64,000 nt of DNA from an uncultured Collinsella sp. (GTDB taxonomy: Bacteria > Actinomycetota > Coriobacteriia > Coriobacteriales > Coriobacteriaceae), in the NCBI GenBank assembly GCA_959599915.1, contig CAUGJE010000007.1, positions 1-64,000 of the forward strand. The letters run 5' to 3'. Every line of letters begins with the position of its first letter. Within the stretch, counting starts at the first letter, position 1. The notes under the pieces are model-generated. The model worked only from the letters and a program-made list of their open reading frames with translations. It did no database searches and had not been told where the DNA came from. Positions 16,596 to 25,435 of the stretch are shown here, in pieces. Position numbers and translations under genes: made by a program.

Positions 16596-17277
16596 AGGCG
16601 TGCTGTACGGGGTGGGCACGGGGCCTGGCGACCCCGAGCTGCTCACGATCAAGGCCGTCCGCACAATCGAATCGTGTCCGGTCATCGCCGCACCGCAGAC
16701 GGCGGACGGGGCCATGGTCGCGCTCGACATCGTACGCGGTGCCGTCGACCTTACAGGCAAGACGGTGATCCCCGTGCGATTCTCGATGACGCGCGACGTC
16801 GAGCGCCGCGCGGCCGAGCATGCCTCGCTTGTTCGCGAGCTTGTCGCGCACCTGGATGCTGTCCGCGACGTCGCGCTGCTGAACCTGGGGGACCCGAGCA
16901 TCTACGCCACATTCCAGCGCATAGCGCCCGACGTGCGCGCCCGCGGGTTCGAGGCGCGCGCTATTCCCGGCGTGCCGAGCTTCTGCGCGGTCGCCGCGGC
17001 GCTCGAGCGCGACCTCACGCCCGAGATGTCGTCGCCTCTGCACATCGTGCCCGGCGGCTACGATGACGTGCGCCGCGCAATCGGCTGGCCGGGGGCGAAG
17101 GTGGTCATGAAGGCGCGCCGCTCGCTTGCGGACACGAAGCGCATCCTTCGCGAGGAGGGCGCCTTCGGCGGTGCCGAGCTCGTAGAGGACTGTGGGCTTC
17201 CGGGCGAGCGCGTGTACTGCTCGCTCGACGATGTGCCCGATCGGGGCAGCTACTTCTCGACGATGGTGGTGCGCTAG
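16588..17277 (+). CDS. cbiL: Cobalt-factor II/precorrin-2 C20-methyltransferase
   Basis: SAM-dependent methylation at C-20, the first committed step towards corrins after cobalt insertion. 229 residues with the methylase motifs LYGVGTGPGDPELLTIKAV, LLNLGDPSIYATF, IPGVPSFCAVAAAL and a C-terminal region typical of CbiL/CobI. The ATG lies inside the end of cbiD (8-nt overlap), which implies translational coupling. The stop is directly followed by the cbiG ATG. Confidence 0.94.
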   Translation: MSKGVLYGVGTGPGDPELLTIKAVRTIESCPVIAAPQTADGAMVALDIVRGAVDLTGKTVIPVRFSMTRDVERRAAEHASLVRELVAHLDAVRDVALLNLGDPSIYATFQRIAPDVRARGFEARAIPGVPSFCAVAAALERDLTPEMSSPLHIVPGGYDDVRRAIGWPGAKVVMKARRSLADTKRILREEGAFGGAELVEDCGLPGERVYCSLDDVPDRGSYFSTMVVR

Positions 17278-18411
17278 ATGAGGGTTTCCTGCATAGCGTT
17301 CACTGAGAGGGGGTATGCGTTGGCGGAGCGCACCGCACGCGCGCTTTCCGATTGCGCGCAGACAGGTGAAGATGACCCTGGCTGGGACGTTTCCGTTTCG
17401 CGCGGGTTCGGCGAGGGGAAGGCCGACCTGCGCGCATGGACGGCGCTCGCGTGGGAAGCGTCGGACGCGCTTCTGTTCGTGGGCGCGGCGGGCATCGCCG
17501 TGCGGGCGATCGCGCCGCATGTCGCCTCGAAGGCAAGCGATTCCGCGGTTGTGGCGATCGACGAGGCGGGGCGCTTTGCCGTCCCGCTTTTGTCGGGGCA
17601 TTTGGGCGGTGCGAACGAGCTTGCGCAAACTGTGGCACGCGCGGCAGGGGCCATCCCCGTCATCACCACGGCGACCGACGTCCGCGGCGTGTGGGCGGTG
17701 GATACGTGGGCGCGCTGTGCGGGGCTCGCCGTTTCGAATCCCGAGGCCATCAAGCGAGTGTCGGCGCGGCTGCTTTCGGGCGGGCGCGTGGCGCTCTATT
17801 CCGACATGCCGATTTCGGGACAGCCGCCTGAGGGGGTTGACATTGCGTCCGACCGCGCTCGGGCCGATATCGTCGTGTCGCCGTTCGCTGGCGCGAATGC
17901 AGGTGCGTCCGTTCGCGCAGCGGAGACGACGGGCGATGTCGTGCCCGCCGGTGAGGCGGGGAAGCCGGCGGGCGTGCGGGCGCAGGCGCCTGCGCCCGAG
18001 CCGCTTCGCCTTGTCGTGCCCTGCATCGTTGCGGGCATAGGGTGCCGTCGCGGTGCGTGCGCCGAAGCGATCGGGGAGGCGTTTCTTCTCGCGTGCGGGC
18101 AGGCGGGTATCTCGCCTTCGGCCGTGCGCGAGGCGGCGACGATCGACGTGAAGGCGCACGAGGAGGGTCTGCTCGCCTTCTGCCGCGCGCGCAAGATTCC
18201 GCTTGCGACGTATTCCGCAGAGGAGTTGTCGCAGGTCGAAGGCAGCGTTTCGCCATCTGATTTCGTGCGTGCGACGGTGGGGGTCGACAATGTGTGCGAG
18301 CGCGCGGCGCTCGCGGGCGGGGGCAAACTTATCTTCCCGAAGCTCGCTCACGGCGGCGTGACCGTCGCGTTTTCCAAGGTAACTATCGAACTTTCGTATA
18401 AGGAGCGGTGA
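17278..18411 (+). CDS. cbiG: Cobalt-precorrin-5A hydrolase
   Basis: CbiG opens the delta-lactone of cobalt-precorrin-5A, releasing acetaldehyde, and is specific to the anaerobic pathway. The 377-residue protein has the usual layout: N-terminal half with LLFVGAAGIAVRAIAPHV and PLLSGHLGGANELA, an Ala/Gly-rich linker around residues 205-240, and a C-terminal domain with AGIGCRRGACAEAIGEAF and TIDVKAHEEGLLAF. The start abuts the cbiL stop; the TGA shares one base with the ATG of cbiH. Confidence 0.94.
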   Translation: MRVSCIAFTERGYALAERTARALSDCAQTGEDDPGWDVSVSRGFGEGKADLRAWTALAWEASDALLFVGAAGIAVRAIAPHVASKASDSAVVAIDEAGRFAVPLLSGHLGGANELAQTVARAAGAIPVITTATDVRGVWAVDTWARCAGLAVSNPEAIKRVSARLLSGGRVALYSDMPISGQPPEGVDIASDRARADIVVSPFAGANAGASVRAAETTGDVVPAGEAGKPAGVRAQAPAPEPLRLVVPCIVAGIGCRRGACAEAIGEAFLLACGQAGISPSAVREAATIDVKAHEEGLLAFCRARKIPLATYSAEELSQVEGSVSPSDFVRATVGVDNVCERAALAGGGKLIFPKLAHGGVTVAFSKVTIELSYKER

Positions 18412-19154
18412 TGGGAAAGCTCTTCGTGGTGGGGATCGGCCCGGGCGGCCCCGACGGCATGACGATTGCGGCTCGGCGCGCGCTCGAGGCGGCCGACATC
18501 GTTGTGGGGTACACGAAATACGTGGAGCTCGCGCTCGCCGCCGTGCCCGACGCGGCGCATCTCGCGACGCCGATGATGCACGAGGTCGAACGGTGCCGCC
18601 TGGCGCTTTCGCGCGCGCAGAGCGGAGAAGCCGTGGCGCTCGTGTGCAGCGGTGACGCGGGCGTGTACGGCATGGCGAGCCCCGTGCTGGAGCTTGCGGA
18701 GGACTACCCCGATGTAGACGTGGAAGTTATCGCCGGGGCCACCGCGGCTCAGAGCGGGTCGGCGGTGCTCGGCGCCCCGCTTGCCCACGACTTCGCGGTC
18801 GTGTCGCTCTCCGACCTGCTCACGCCGTGGGAGGTCATCGAGCGCAGGCTCGCTGCCGTGGCGAGCGCCGACTTCTGCATCTGTTTGTACAACCCGCGCA
18901 GCAGAAAGCGCGCCGACAGGCTCTCGCGCGCGGCGAAGATTATGCTCGAATGGAAGGCCCCCGACACGCTCTGCGGCTGGGTACGCAACATCGGGCGCGA
19001 GGGGCAGCAGTCGGGCATGTGCAGGCTCTCCGAGCTGGGGGAGTTCGACGCCGACATGTTCACCACCGTGTTCGTCGGCAACGCGGACACGAAGCGCGTA
19101 GGCGGCCGTATGGTCACGCCGCGCGGGTATCGGGAGATTCCATGCGAAAGGTAA
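18411..19154 (+). CDS. cbiH: Cobalt-factor III C17-methyltransferase
   Basis: Ring-contracting C-17 methyltransferase. The 247-residue protein has FVVGIGPGGPDGMTIAA, CSGDAGVYGMASPVLEL near residue 80, VIAGATAAQSGSAVLGAPL, and FCICLYNPRSRKRADRL, all typical of CbiH/CobJ. It is the plain form without an extra domain. AAGGAG at 18400 serves the ATG at 18411, which overlaps the cbiG stop by one base. The 3' end overlaps cbiET by 13 nt. Confidence 0.94.
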   Translation: MGKLFVVGIGPGGPDGMTIAARRALEAADIVVGYTKYVELALAAVPDAAHLATPMMHEVERCRLALSRAQSGEAVALVCSGDAGVYGMASPVLELAEDYPDVDVEVIAGATAAQSGSAVLGAPLAHDFAVVSLSDLLTPWEVIERRLAAVASADFCICLYNPRSRKRADRLSRAAKIMLEWKAPDTLCGWVRNIGREGQQSGMCRLSELGEFDADMFTTVFVGNADTKRVGGRMVTPRGYREIPCER

Positions 19155-20614
19155 CGATCATCGGGGCGGGGCCCGGAAACCCCGACTTGCTCTCGCGAGC
19201 GGCGCTCGACGCGATCGACATCGCCGACGTGGTCATCGGCGCTCATCGCGCGCTTGTCGGCATCGACGTGCCGCCCGACGTGGTGAGATGCGAGCTCGTG
19301 AAGACGGCGGACATCGTCGCCGCGCTCACTGATGCGGCGTCGTGGCAGCGCGCCGTGGTCGTGATGACGGGCGATGTGGGGCTGTTCAGCGGCGCGCGCC
19401 GCCTGGTGGAGGCGCTCTCCGGCGACGCGCGGGTGGACGTGCGCGTCATTCCCGGCATAAGCTCAGCGTCGTATCTCGCCGCGCGCCTCGCGCGTCCATG
19501 GCAGGATTGGCGCTTCGCGAGCGCTCACGGCGTGGCGTGCGACATCGTGGCCGAGGCCGAGCGCGCAGGTGAGCTCTTCCTCGCCACTTCGGGCGGGGAA
19601 GACCCCTCGCGGCTTTCGGGCGAGCTTGTGCAGGCGGGCTTCGCGGACGCGCGCGTGACGGTGGCCGAGCGCCTGTCGTACCCCGACGAGCGCATCACCT
19701 GCGCGACCGCAAGTGAAATCGCAGGTCAGACGTTCGACGACTTGAACGTGATGCTTATCGAGTTCGCAGGCTGCGCCGGGTCGCCTGCGGGCTCTAGCGC
19801 AGTCTCCGAGGCGCCGGCCGGCGCGTCTGCGCCCGCGGCGGCTTCTTTCGCGGCGGACTCTGCGGGCGCATCCCGCGCCGCGAGCTCCCGCTGGCCGTAC
19901 GCTTCCTCGGGCATTCCCGACGAGCTCTTCATCCGCGGCGACGTTCCCATGACCAAGCAGGAGGTGCGCGCCGTCGCGCTCGCGAAGCTGCGCCTTACCG
20001 CGACCGACACCGTGTGGGATGTCGGCGCCGGCACGGGGAGCGTGTCGATCGAGGCGGCGCTCGTCGCGCGAGCGGGGTCGGTATGGGCGGTCGAGCGCAA
20101 CGCGGCCGGCGTGCGGCTCATCCGAGAGAACGCGGATGCATTCGGGTGCGGCAACGTGCATGCGGTCCCCGGTGTTGCCCCCGAAGCGCTCGCGAAACTG
20201 CCCGTCCCCGACGCCGTGTTCGTCGGCGGGAGCGCGGGCGAGCTTCCCTCCATCGTGGAGGCGGCGCTCGAGAAGAACTCGCAGGTTCGCCTGTGCGTCC
20301 CATGCGTAACCGTTGAGACGCTCACCGAGGCGTGCGCGCTCCTCTCGGGTTCGCGCTTTAAGGGGTTCGAGGCGTGCCAGGTGTCGGCCGCCCGCGCCGA
20401 GGCTGTAGGCTCGCACCATCTTATGAAGGCACAAAACCCCGTGTTCCTCGTCAGCGCGCGTGGTACGGGCGCGGATGCCGAGGAGCTTGCCGATGTCGGG
20501 GCGCTTGTTGAGTCGCCTGTCGGGGAGGACCCCTCTACCGAGGGGAAACCATCCGTTGAGGTGGACTCGCTTGCTAACTGCAACGCCGCAGGCGGGGAAG
20601 GCGGTGCCCGGTGA
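19142..20614 (+). CDS. cobL: Fused cobalt-precorrin-7 methyltransferase/decarboxylase (CbiE-CbiT)
   Basis: A 490-residue fusion that methylates C-5 and C-15 and decarboxylates the C-12 side chain. The CbiE domain (about 1-205) shows VTIIGAGPGNPDLLSRAAL and VMTGDVGLFSGARRLV. An Ala/Ser/Gly-rich linker of ~45 residues follows. The CbiT domain has DELFIRGDVPMTKQEVRA and the SAM motif VWDVGAGTGSVSIEAAL. A second low-complexity tail of ~45 residues ends the protein. The ATG lies within cbiH; the open frame far upstream is a shadow. The stop overlaps the GTG of cbiA. Confidence 0.94.
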   Translation: MRKVTIIGAGPGNPDLLSRAALDAIDIADVVIGAHRALVGIDVPPDVVRCELVKTADIVAALTDAASWQRAVVVMTGDVGLFSGARRLVEALSGDARVDVRVIPGISSASYLAARLARPWQDWRFASAHGVACDIVAEAERAGELFLATSGGEDPSRLSGELVQAGFADARVTVAERLSYPDERITCATASEIAGQTFDDLNVMLIEFAGCAGSPAGSSAVSEAPAGASAPAAASFAADSAGASRAASSRWPYASSGIPDELFIRGDVPMTKQEVRAVALAKLRLTATDTVWDVGAGTGSVSIEAALVARAGSVWAVERNAAGVRLIRENADAFGCGNVHAVPGVAPEALAKLPVPDAVFVGGSAGELPSIVEAALEKNSQVRLCVPCVTVETLTEACALLSGSRFKGFEACQVSAARAEAVGSHHLMKAQNPVFLVSARGTGADAEELADVGALVESPVGEDPSTEGKPSVEVDSLANCNAAGGEGGAR

Positions 20615-21993
20615 GCACGTCCATCCCGCGCTTCATGGTCGCTGCGCCCTCGAGCGGGAGCGGCAAGACGGTCGTCACGTGCGCGCTCCTGCGCGCGCTC
20701 GCGCGTCGCGGCCTTGCATGCGCGGCCTTCAAATGTGGCCCCGACTACATTGACCCGCTCTTTCACCGCCGCGTCGTGGGTGCGCGCTCGGGCAACTTAG
20801 ACGGCTTCTTCGCTGACGCCCCGACGCTGCGCGCCCTGCTCGCACGCGGCGCCGCGGGTGCGGATGTCGCGGTGCTCGAGGGGGTCATGGGCTTCTACGA
20901 CGGCATGGCGCCCGGCGTGGCCGAAGCGAGCAGCTACCAGGTTGCGCGCGACACGGAAACGCCGGTCGTTTTAGTGGTGAACGGGCGCGGGGCGTCTTTA
21001 TCGCTCGCCGCCGTAATCCGCGGCATCGCCGAGTTCCTGCCTTGTGCGAACGTGCGCGGCGTCGTGCTGAACAGGACGAGCGCCGCTGCCTGCGCCTACG
21101 CGGCGCCTGCGATCGAGAAGCACACGGGCGTCGCGGTTTTGGGGAATATCCCCGCCGACGAGACGTTCTCGCTCGAAAGCCGGCATCTGGGGCTTGTGAC
21201 CGCCGACGAGGTCGAGCAGCTCTCCGCGCGCATCGACAAGATGGCCGAGCTGGTGGAAAAGAGCGTCGACGTCGACCGCTTGCTCGAAATAGCTGCGACG
21301 GCCCCCGATATCCGCGAGGAACCTTACCGGTTGGAGCCGATCGCGGGAGCGCGGCCCATCGTCGGCGTCGCGCGTGACGAGGCGTTCTCGTTCTACTACG
21401 AGGAGAACCTGCACGCGCTCGAGGACCTTGGTTGCGAGCTGGCCTTTTTCAGCCCCCTGTGTGATAGCGAGTTGCCCCGGGGGACAAGCGCCCTCTATCT
21501 GGGGGGCGGCTACCCGGAGCTCCATGCGCGGCAGCTCTCCGAGAACGCGCCGATGCGCGAGGCGGTGCGGCGCGCGGTGGAATCCGGCATGCCGACGGTC
21601 GCCGAATGCGGTGGGTTTCTGTACCTGCAGCGCGAAATCGCCGATAGCGAGGGGCGGCGCTGGCCTGTTGCGGGCGCCCTTGAGGGCGCAAGCGAGAACG
21701 GGGGAAGGCTGTCCCATTTCGGGTACGTGGAGCTCACTTCCCAACGCGACGGGCTCTACGGGCCGCGCGGCACACGCATCCGCGCGCACGAGTTCCACTA
21801 CTGGCAGTCCACCTGCCCGGGCGGCGACTTCTGGGCGCAGAAGCCCCGGCGCGACAAGGGCTGGCCGTGCATGTCGACCACCCCGTCCCTGGTTGCGGGC
21901 TTCCCGCATGTGTACTATCCTGCGAACCCCGACGTTGCGCGCGCGTTCGCGTCTGCCGCGGCGTCGTTTGCAGAGAGGAGACGGCATGGCTGA
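20611..21993 (+). CDS. cbiA: Cobyrinate a,c-diamide synthase
   Basis: ATP- and glutamine-dependent amidation of the a and c side chains. The 460-residue protein has P-loop APSSGSGKTVVTCALL at the N-terminus, CGPDYIDPLFH near residue 45, LEGVMGFYDG, and a C-terminal class I glutaminase domain with LGGGYPELHA, VAECGGFLYLQ (nucleophile Cys) and AHEFHYWQS. The GTG start overlaps the preceding stop as GTGA. The 3' end overlaps cobT by 8 nt. Confidence 0.95.
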   Translation: MSTSIPRFMVAAPSSGSGKTVVTCALLRALARRGLACAAFKCGPDYIDPLFHRRVVGARSGNLDGFFADAPTLRALLARGAAGADVAVLEGVMGFYDGMAPGVAEASSYQVARDTETPVVLVVNGRGASLSLAAVIRGIAEFLPCANVRGVVLNRTSAAACAYAAPAIEKHTGVAVLGNIPADETFSLESRHLGLVTADEVEQLSARIDKMAELVEKSVDVDRLLEIAATAPDIREEPYRLEPIAGARPIVGVARDEAFSFYYEENLHALEDLGCELAFFSPLCDSELPRGTSALYLGGGYPELHARQLSENAPMREAVRRAVESGMPTVAECGGFLYLQREIADSEGRRWPVAGALEGASENGGRLSHFGYVELTSQRDGLYGPRGTRIRAHEFHYWQSTCPGGDFWAQKPRRDKGWPCMSTTPSLVAGFPHVYYPANPDVARAFASAAASFAERRRHG

Positions 21994-23128
21994 AGCAACC
22001 GAAACCGCGCTTGCCTGCATCCGCGAGGAAGTCGAGCGCGCGTTCTCGTCGGCGCCGGGCGCCGTGCTCGAAGCCACGCTCTCCCGGATCGAGCCCGCAG
22101 ACGAGTGCGCCCGCGCCGCCGCGTACGCCGCGTGGGACTCCATCGCGCACCCCTTGGGGGGATTGGGCGACTTTGAAGACGCCGTCGCGTGTATCGCCGC
22201 AGCTCAGGGGAGCGCCGAGGTGGCCGAGTTTCCCCGTGCGCTCGCGGTATTCTTCTCCGACAACGGGGTTGTTGCCGAAGGCGTGTCGCAAAGCGGGCAA
22301 GACGTGACGCGAGCCGTCGCGCGTAACATGTGCGAGGGGGCCACGAGCGCCTGCCGCATGGCGGCGTTCGCGGGTGTCGAGGTCGTGCCCGTCGACGTGG
22401 GTATGGCCCGGGGCATAGAAGACGCGCGCATGGTGCGCGCGAACGTGCGGCGGGGGAGCGGCAACATCGCGCACGGCTCCGCTATGTCTCGAGATGGGGC
22501 CGTGCGCGCGATCGAGGTCGGAATCGCCGTCGCGTGCGGGCTTGCCCGCGCCGGCGTGCGCCTTCTCGCCGCGGGCGAGATGGGCATCGGAAACACGACC
22601 ACCTCGGCGGCGGTGGCCGCAGTGCTCATCCGGGCGGACGCGCGGAGCCTCGTCGGGCGCGGCGCGGGGCTCTCGGACGCCTCGCTCGCGCGCAAGCGCG
22701 ACGTGGTCGAGCGCGCTATCGACGCGAACTTGCCCGATCCCGCCGACCCGATCGACGTGCTCTCGAAGGTGGGCGGCTTCGACATCGCGGCGATTTGCGG
22801 CTTCTACCTGGGGGCCGCGGCCTCGAAGGCGCCGGCGCTCCTCGACGGGGTCATATCCTGCACGGCGGCTCTGTGCGCGGCGCGCCTGTGCCCCAACGCC
22901 TTGGGCTACCTCGTGGGCACCCACGCATCAAGTGAACCCGCAAGCCGGGAGCTCCTTCGCGAGCTCGGCATAAAGGCACCCCTCGACGCAGGCATGCACT
23001 TGGGCGAGGGCGCGGGCGCCATGGCGTATCTGCCCCTTCTGGATTCGGCGCTGCGCGTGTACCGGGATGGGAAGACGTTCACGGCGACTGGCATGGCTGC
23101 TTACGAGCATTTCGAGGCCGGGAAATGA
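21986..23128 (+). CDS. cobT: Nicotinate-nucleotide-dimethylbenzimidazole phosphoribosyltransferase
   Basis: CobT activates the lower-ligand base as its alpha-ribotide. The 380-residue protein shows VFFSDNGVVAEGVSQSGQDVT, AAGEMGIGNTTTSAAVAA and catalytic Glu in DAGMHLGEGAGAM. It is slightly longer than the usual ~350 residues, mostly at the N-terminus. GAGAGGAG ahead of the ATG at 21986 marks the start inside the end of cbiA. No bluB or bza genes for making the base lie in the window, so the lower ligand is not predictable. Confidence 0.94.
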   Translation: MAEATETALACIREEVERAFSSAPGAVLEATLSRIEPADECARAAAYAAWDSIAHPLGGLGDFEDAVACIAAAQGSAEVAEFPRALAVFFSDNGVVAEGVSQSGQDVTRAVARNMCEGATSACRMAAFAGVEVVPVDVGMARGIEDARMVRANVRRGSGNIAHGSAMSRDGAVRAIEVGIAVACGLARAGVRLLAAGEMGIGNTTTSAAVAAVLIRADARSLVGRGAGLSDASLARKRDVVERAIDANLPDPADPIDVLSKVGGFDIAAICGFYLGAAASKAPALLDGVISCTAALCAARLCPNALGYLVGTHASSEPASRELLRELGIKAPLDAGMHLGEGAGAMAYLPLLDSALRVYRDGKTFTATGMAAYEHFEAGK

Positions 23129-23673
23129 CGGTGACGCTCGTCATCGGCGCCGCCACGAGCGGCAAGAGCGCCTACGCCGAGTCCCTGTGCCTCGGGCACG
23201 ACGGCCCCCGCGTGTACCTGGCAACGATGGAGCCCTTCGGGGAAGAGGGCGCCCGCCGCATCGCGCGCCATCGGGCGCTGCGCGAGGGCAAGGGGTTTTC
23301 CACCCTCGAGCGCACGCGTGACGTGGGCGCCGCAGTGCCCGGGCTTCCGCGCGGCTGCACGCTTCTTTTGGAGGACGTGGGCAACCTGGTTGCGAACGAG
23401 CTTTTCGCGGAAGGCGGCTTGTCCCCACGTGACCCCGACGCTGCGGCGCGCGAGGTACTCGGAGGCATCGAACGGCTCGCTCAGGCCGCTGCGTATACGG
23501 TGGTGGTCACCGTCGACGTGTTCGCCGATGGGATGCGCTACGATGAGGGGACCGAGGCATGGAGGCGCGCGCTCGCGCGCGTGAACGCGGGCGTGGCGGC
23601 GCTGGCCGACCGCGCAGTCGAAGTGGTATGCGGGATTCCCGTGTGGATGAAAGGTGAAGGACCTACAAGGTGA
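23125..23673 (+). CDS. cobU: Adenosylcobinamide kinase/guanylyltransferase
   Basis: Phosphorylates adenosylcobinamide and converts it to the GDP form for nucleotide-loop assembly. The 182-residue protein has P-loop IGAATSGKSAYAESL, the RHRALREGKGF region that carries the guanylylated His, LLLEDVGNLVANELF, and VVCGIPVWMKG near the end. It overlaps cobT as ATGA and cobS as GTGA. A second, more divergent CobU-like domain is fused to CobC two genes downstream. Confidence 0.9.
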   Translation: MTVTLVIGAATSGKSAYAESLCLGHDGPRVYLATMEPFGEEGARRIARHRALREGKGFSTLERTRDVGAAVPGLPRGCTLLLEDVGNLVANELFAEGGLSPRDPDAAAREVLGGIERLAQAAAYTVVVTVDVFADGMRYDEGTEAWRRALARVNAGVAALADRAVEVVCGIPVWMKGEGPTR

Positions 23674-24437
23674 AGATAGCAGAGGCAATCGGCGCGGCGT
23701 TCGGAACGTTCTCGCGCATCCCCGTCCCGAAATCGGCCTGGACCGATTTCGGGTCAACCCATGCGCTTGCCGCGTTTCCCCTGGTGGGCCTTGCGGAAGG
23801 GTTCCTCATGACGGCGTGGGGACACGTTGCGAACCTGCTCGGCGTGCCCGCGACCATCGTCGCGGCCGTGCTCGTGGCGCTGCCTGTGGCGGTGACGGGA
23901 GGCATCCACCTAGACGGGCTCTGCGACACCTCCGATGCGCTTGCAAGTTGGGCCCCGCGCGAGCGAAAACTCGAGATCATGCACGACCCGCGGGCGGGCG
24001 CCTTCGGGGTCATCGGTGTTGTTGTGTACCTTATTCTGCAGTTTTCCCTGTTCACCGCGCTGCCGCTTACGGCGGGGGCGTTCCTCGCACTTCTGTGCTC
24101 GCTCGTGTTCTCCCGCTCGCTTTCGGGGCTCGCCGTTGAATGCTGGCCTGCCGCGCGTGCGGACGGCATGGCCGCGGGGCTCTCGCCTGCTAAGAAGCGC
24201 GCGGCGATCGTCGTGCCGCTTTGCGCTTTCGCTGCGGCTTCGGCTGCAGGGATGGTCGCGTGCGCTCAGGCCGTCGGCGCCCTTATGGCGGTGGCGGGGC
24301 TTTTGGCGCTCGCGTGGTACCGCCATGTTGCCCTGTCCCGCTTCGGCGGGGTGACGGGGGATTTGGCCGGATGGTTTCTGCAATGGGCCGAGCTCGCGAT
24401 GCTTGCCATGCTGGTGGCGGGGGGCATGCTCCTATGA
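23670..24437 (+). CDS. cobS: Adenosylcobinamide-GDP ribazoletransferase (cobalamin synthase)
   Basis: Integral membrane enzyme joining AdoCbi-GDP and alpha-ribazole. The 255-residue protein has the FSRIPVP N-terminus, GGIHLDGLCDTSDALAS with Asp-rich metal-binding residues, MHDPRAGAFGV, and several hydrophobic helices to the C-terminus. GTG start overlapping cobU as GTGA; stop overlaps the next gene as ATGA. Confidence 0.94.
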   Translation: MKIAEAIGAAFGTFSRIPVPKSAWTDFGSTHALAAFPLVGLAEGFLMTAWGHVANLLGVPATIVAAVLVALPVAVTGGIHLDGLCDTSDALASWAPRERKLEIMHDPRAGAFGVIGVVVYLILQFSLFTALPLTAGAFLALLCSLVFSRSLSGLAVECWPAARADGMAAGLSPAKKRAAIVVPLCAFAAASAAGMVACAQAVGALMAVAGLLALAWYRHVALSRFGGVTGDLAGWFLQWAELAMLAMLVAGGMLL

Positions 24438-25435
24438 TGCTCGTGGTAGGTGGCGCGCATTCCGGGAAGAGGACCTTCGTGCGCGAAAAGCTCGGGTTCG
24501 CGGCGGACGATTTCGTCGACGCGGCGCAGTTTGCGGAGGGCGGCGTGCCCGCGGCTTTTGCCGGCCGTGTCGCTTACTGTGCTGAGGAACTCGTACGCGC
24601 GCTCGACGCTGACCGGGCGCTCGAGCGGCTGATCGGCTTCGACGTAGTGATTCTGTCCTTGGTCGGCTCGGGGATCGTCCCTATGCGTGCGGAAGACGCC
24701 CAATGGCGCGAGCGCGCGGGGCGCCTGGGATGCGCGCTCGCTGCGCGCGCCGACGTCGTCGTGCGCATGACGTGCGGGATTCCCCAGGTCATCAAGGGAA
24801 ACATTGATGATGCGCCTCGAGGGACGCAGGGCGCGGGCGCGCCTTTGGAAGTCGTCTTCGTGCGCCATGGTGCCACGGCGGGCACGGAAGACCATCGCTA
24901 CAGCGGGGCGGGCACCGACGAGCCCCTGTCGAGCGCGGGCGAGCGCGCTTTGCGCGACCTCGCATGCTATCGTGACGTGTTCCGTGTTATCACGAGCGGC
25001 ATGGCCCGCACCGACCAGACGGCGCGCATCCTCTTCCCGAAGGCGGAGCTTATGGCGTGCCCCGGTCTGCGCGAGATGGATTTCGGCGACTTCGAGGGAC
25101 GAAGCGCCGCCGAGCTTAAAGAGGATGCGCGCTACCGCGCCTGGGTAGACTCCTGGTGCGAGACGCGCTGCCCGCATGGCGAGGGCAAGAGCGATTTCAC
25201 CCGCCGCGTCGTCGCGGCGTTTCGGGAGGCGTGCAAATCGGAGCGTGCCCAGGGGAGTGGGCGCGCCGTCTTCATCGTTCACGCGGGTACCGTGAAAGCG
25301 CTGCTCTCCGAGTTAGCTGTCCCGAAAATTGGATACTTCGACGTGCATACCGAGCCGGGCGGCGCATGGGCCGCCACCTGGGATGGGCGCTGCCTTCGCG
25401 ACGTTCGCCCCGCTTCGGGGGGCGATGCCCGGTGA
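24434..25435 (+). CDS. CobU-like kinase domain fused to alpha-ribazole phosphatase (CobC)
   Basis: A 333-residue two-domain protein. Residues 1-130 resemble CobU: P-loop VVGGAHSGKRTFVREK and VVRMTCGIPQVIKGN, but without the RHR guanylylation segment seen in the adjacent cobU. Residues ~140-333 are a histidine phosphatase: VVFVRHGATAGTED (RHG nucleophile), ITSGMARTDQTA, LREMDFGDFEGRS and VHAGTVKALL, as in CobC, which dephosphorylates alpha-ribazole-5'-phosphate. Either the N-domain is a degenerate regulatory copy or the two kinase activities are split between paralogues. Two adjacent ATGs at 24434 and 24437; the first overlaps the cobS stop. Confidence 0.82.
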   Translation: MMLVVGGAHSGKRTFVREKLGFAADDFVDAAQFAEGGVPAAFAGRVAYCAEELVRALDADRALERLIGFDVVILSLVGSGIVPMRAEDAQWRERAGRLGCALAARADVVVRMTCGIPQVIKGNIDDAPRGTQGAGAPLEVVFVRHGATAGTEDHRYSGAGTDEPLSSAGERALRDLACYRDVFRVITSGMARTDQTARILFPKAELMACPGLREMDFGDFEGRSAAELKEDARYRAWVDSWCETRCPHGEGKSDFTRRVVAAFREACKSERAQGSGRAVFIVHAGTVKALLSELAVPKIGYFDVHTEPGGAWAATWDGRCLRDVRPASGGDAR

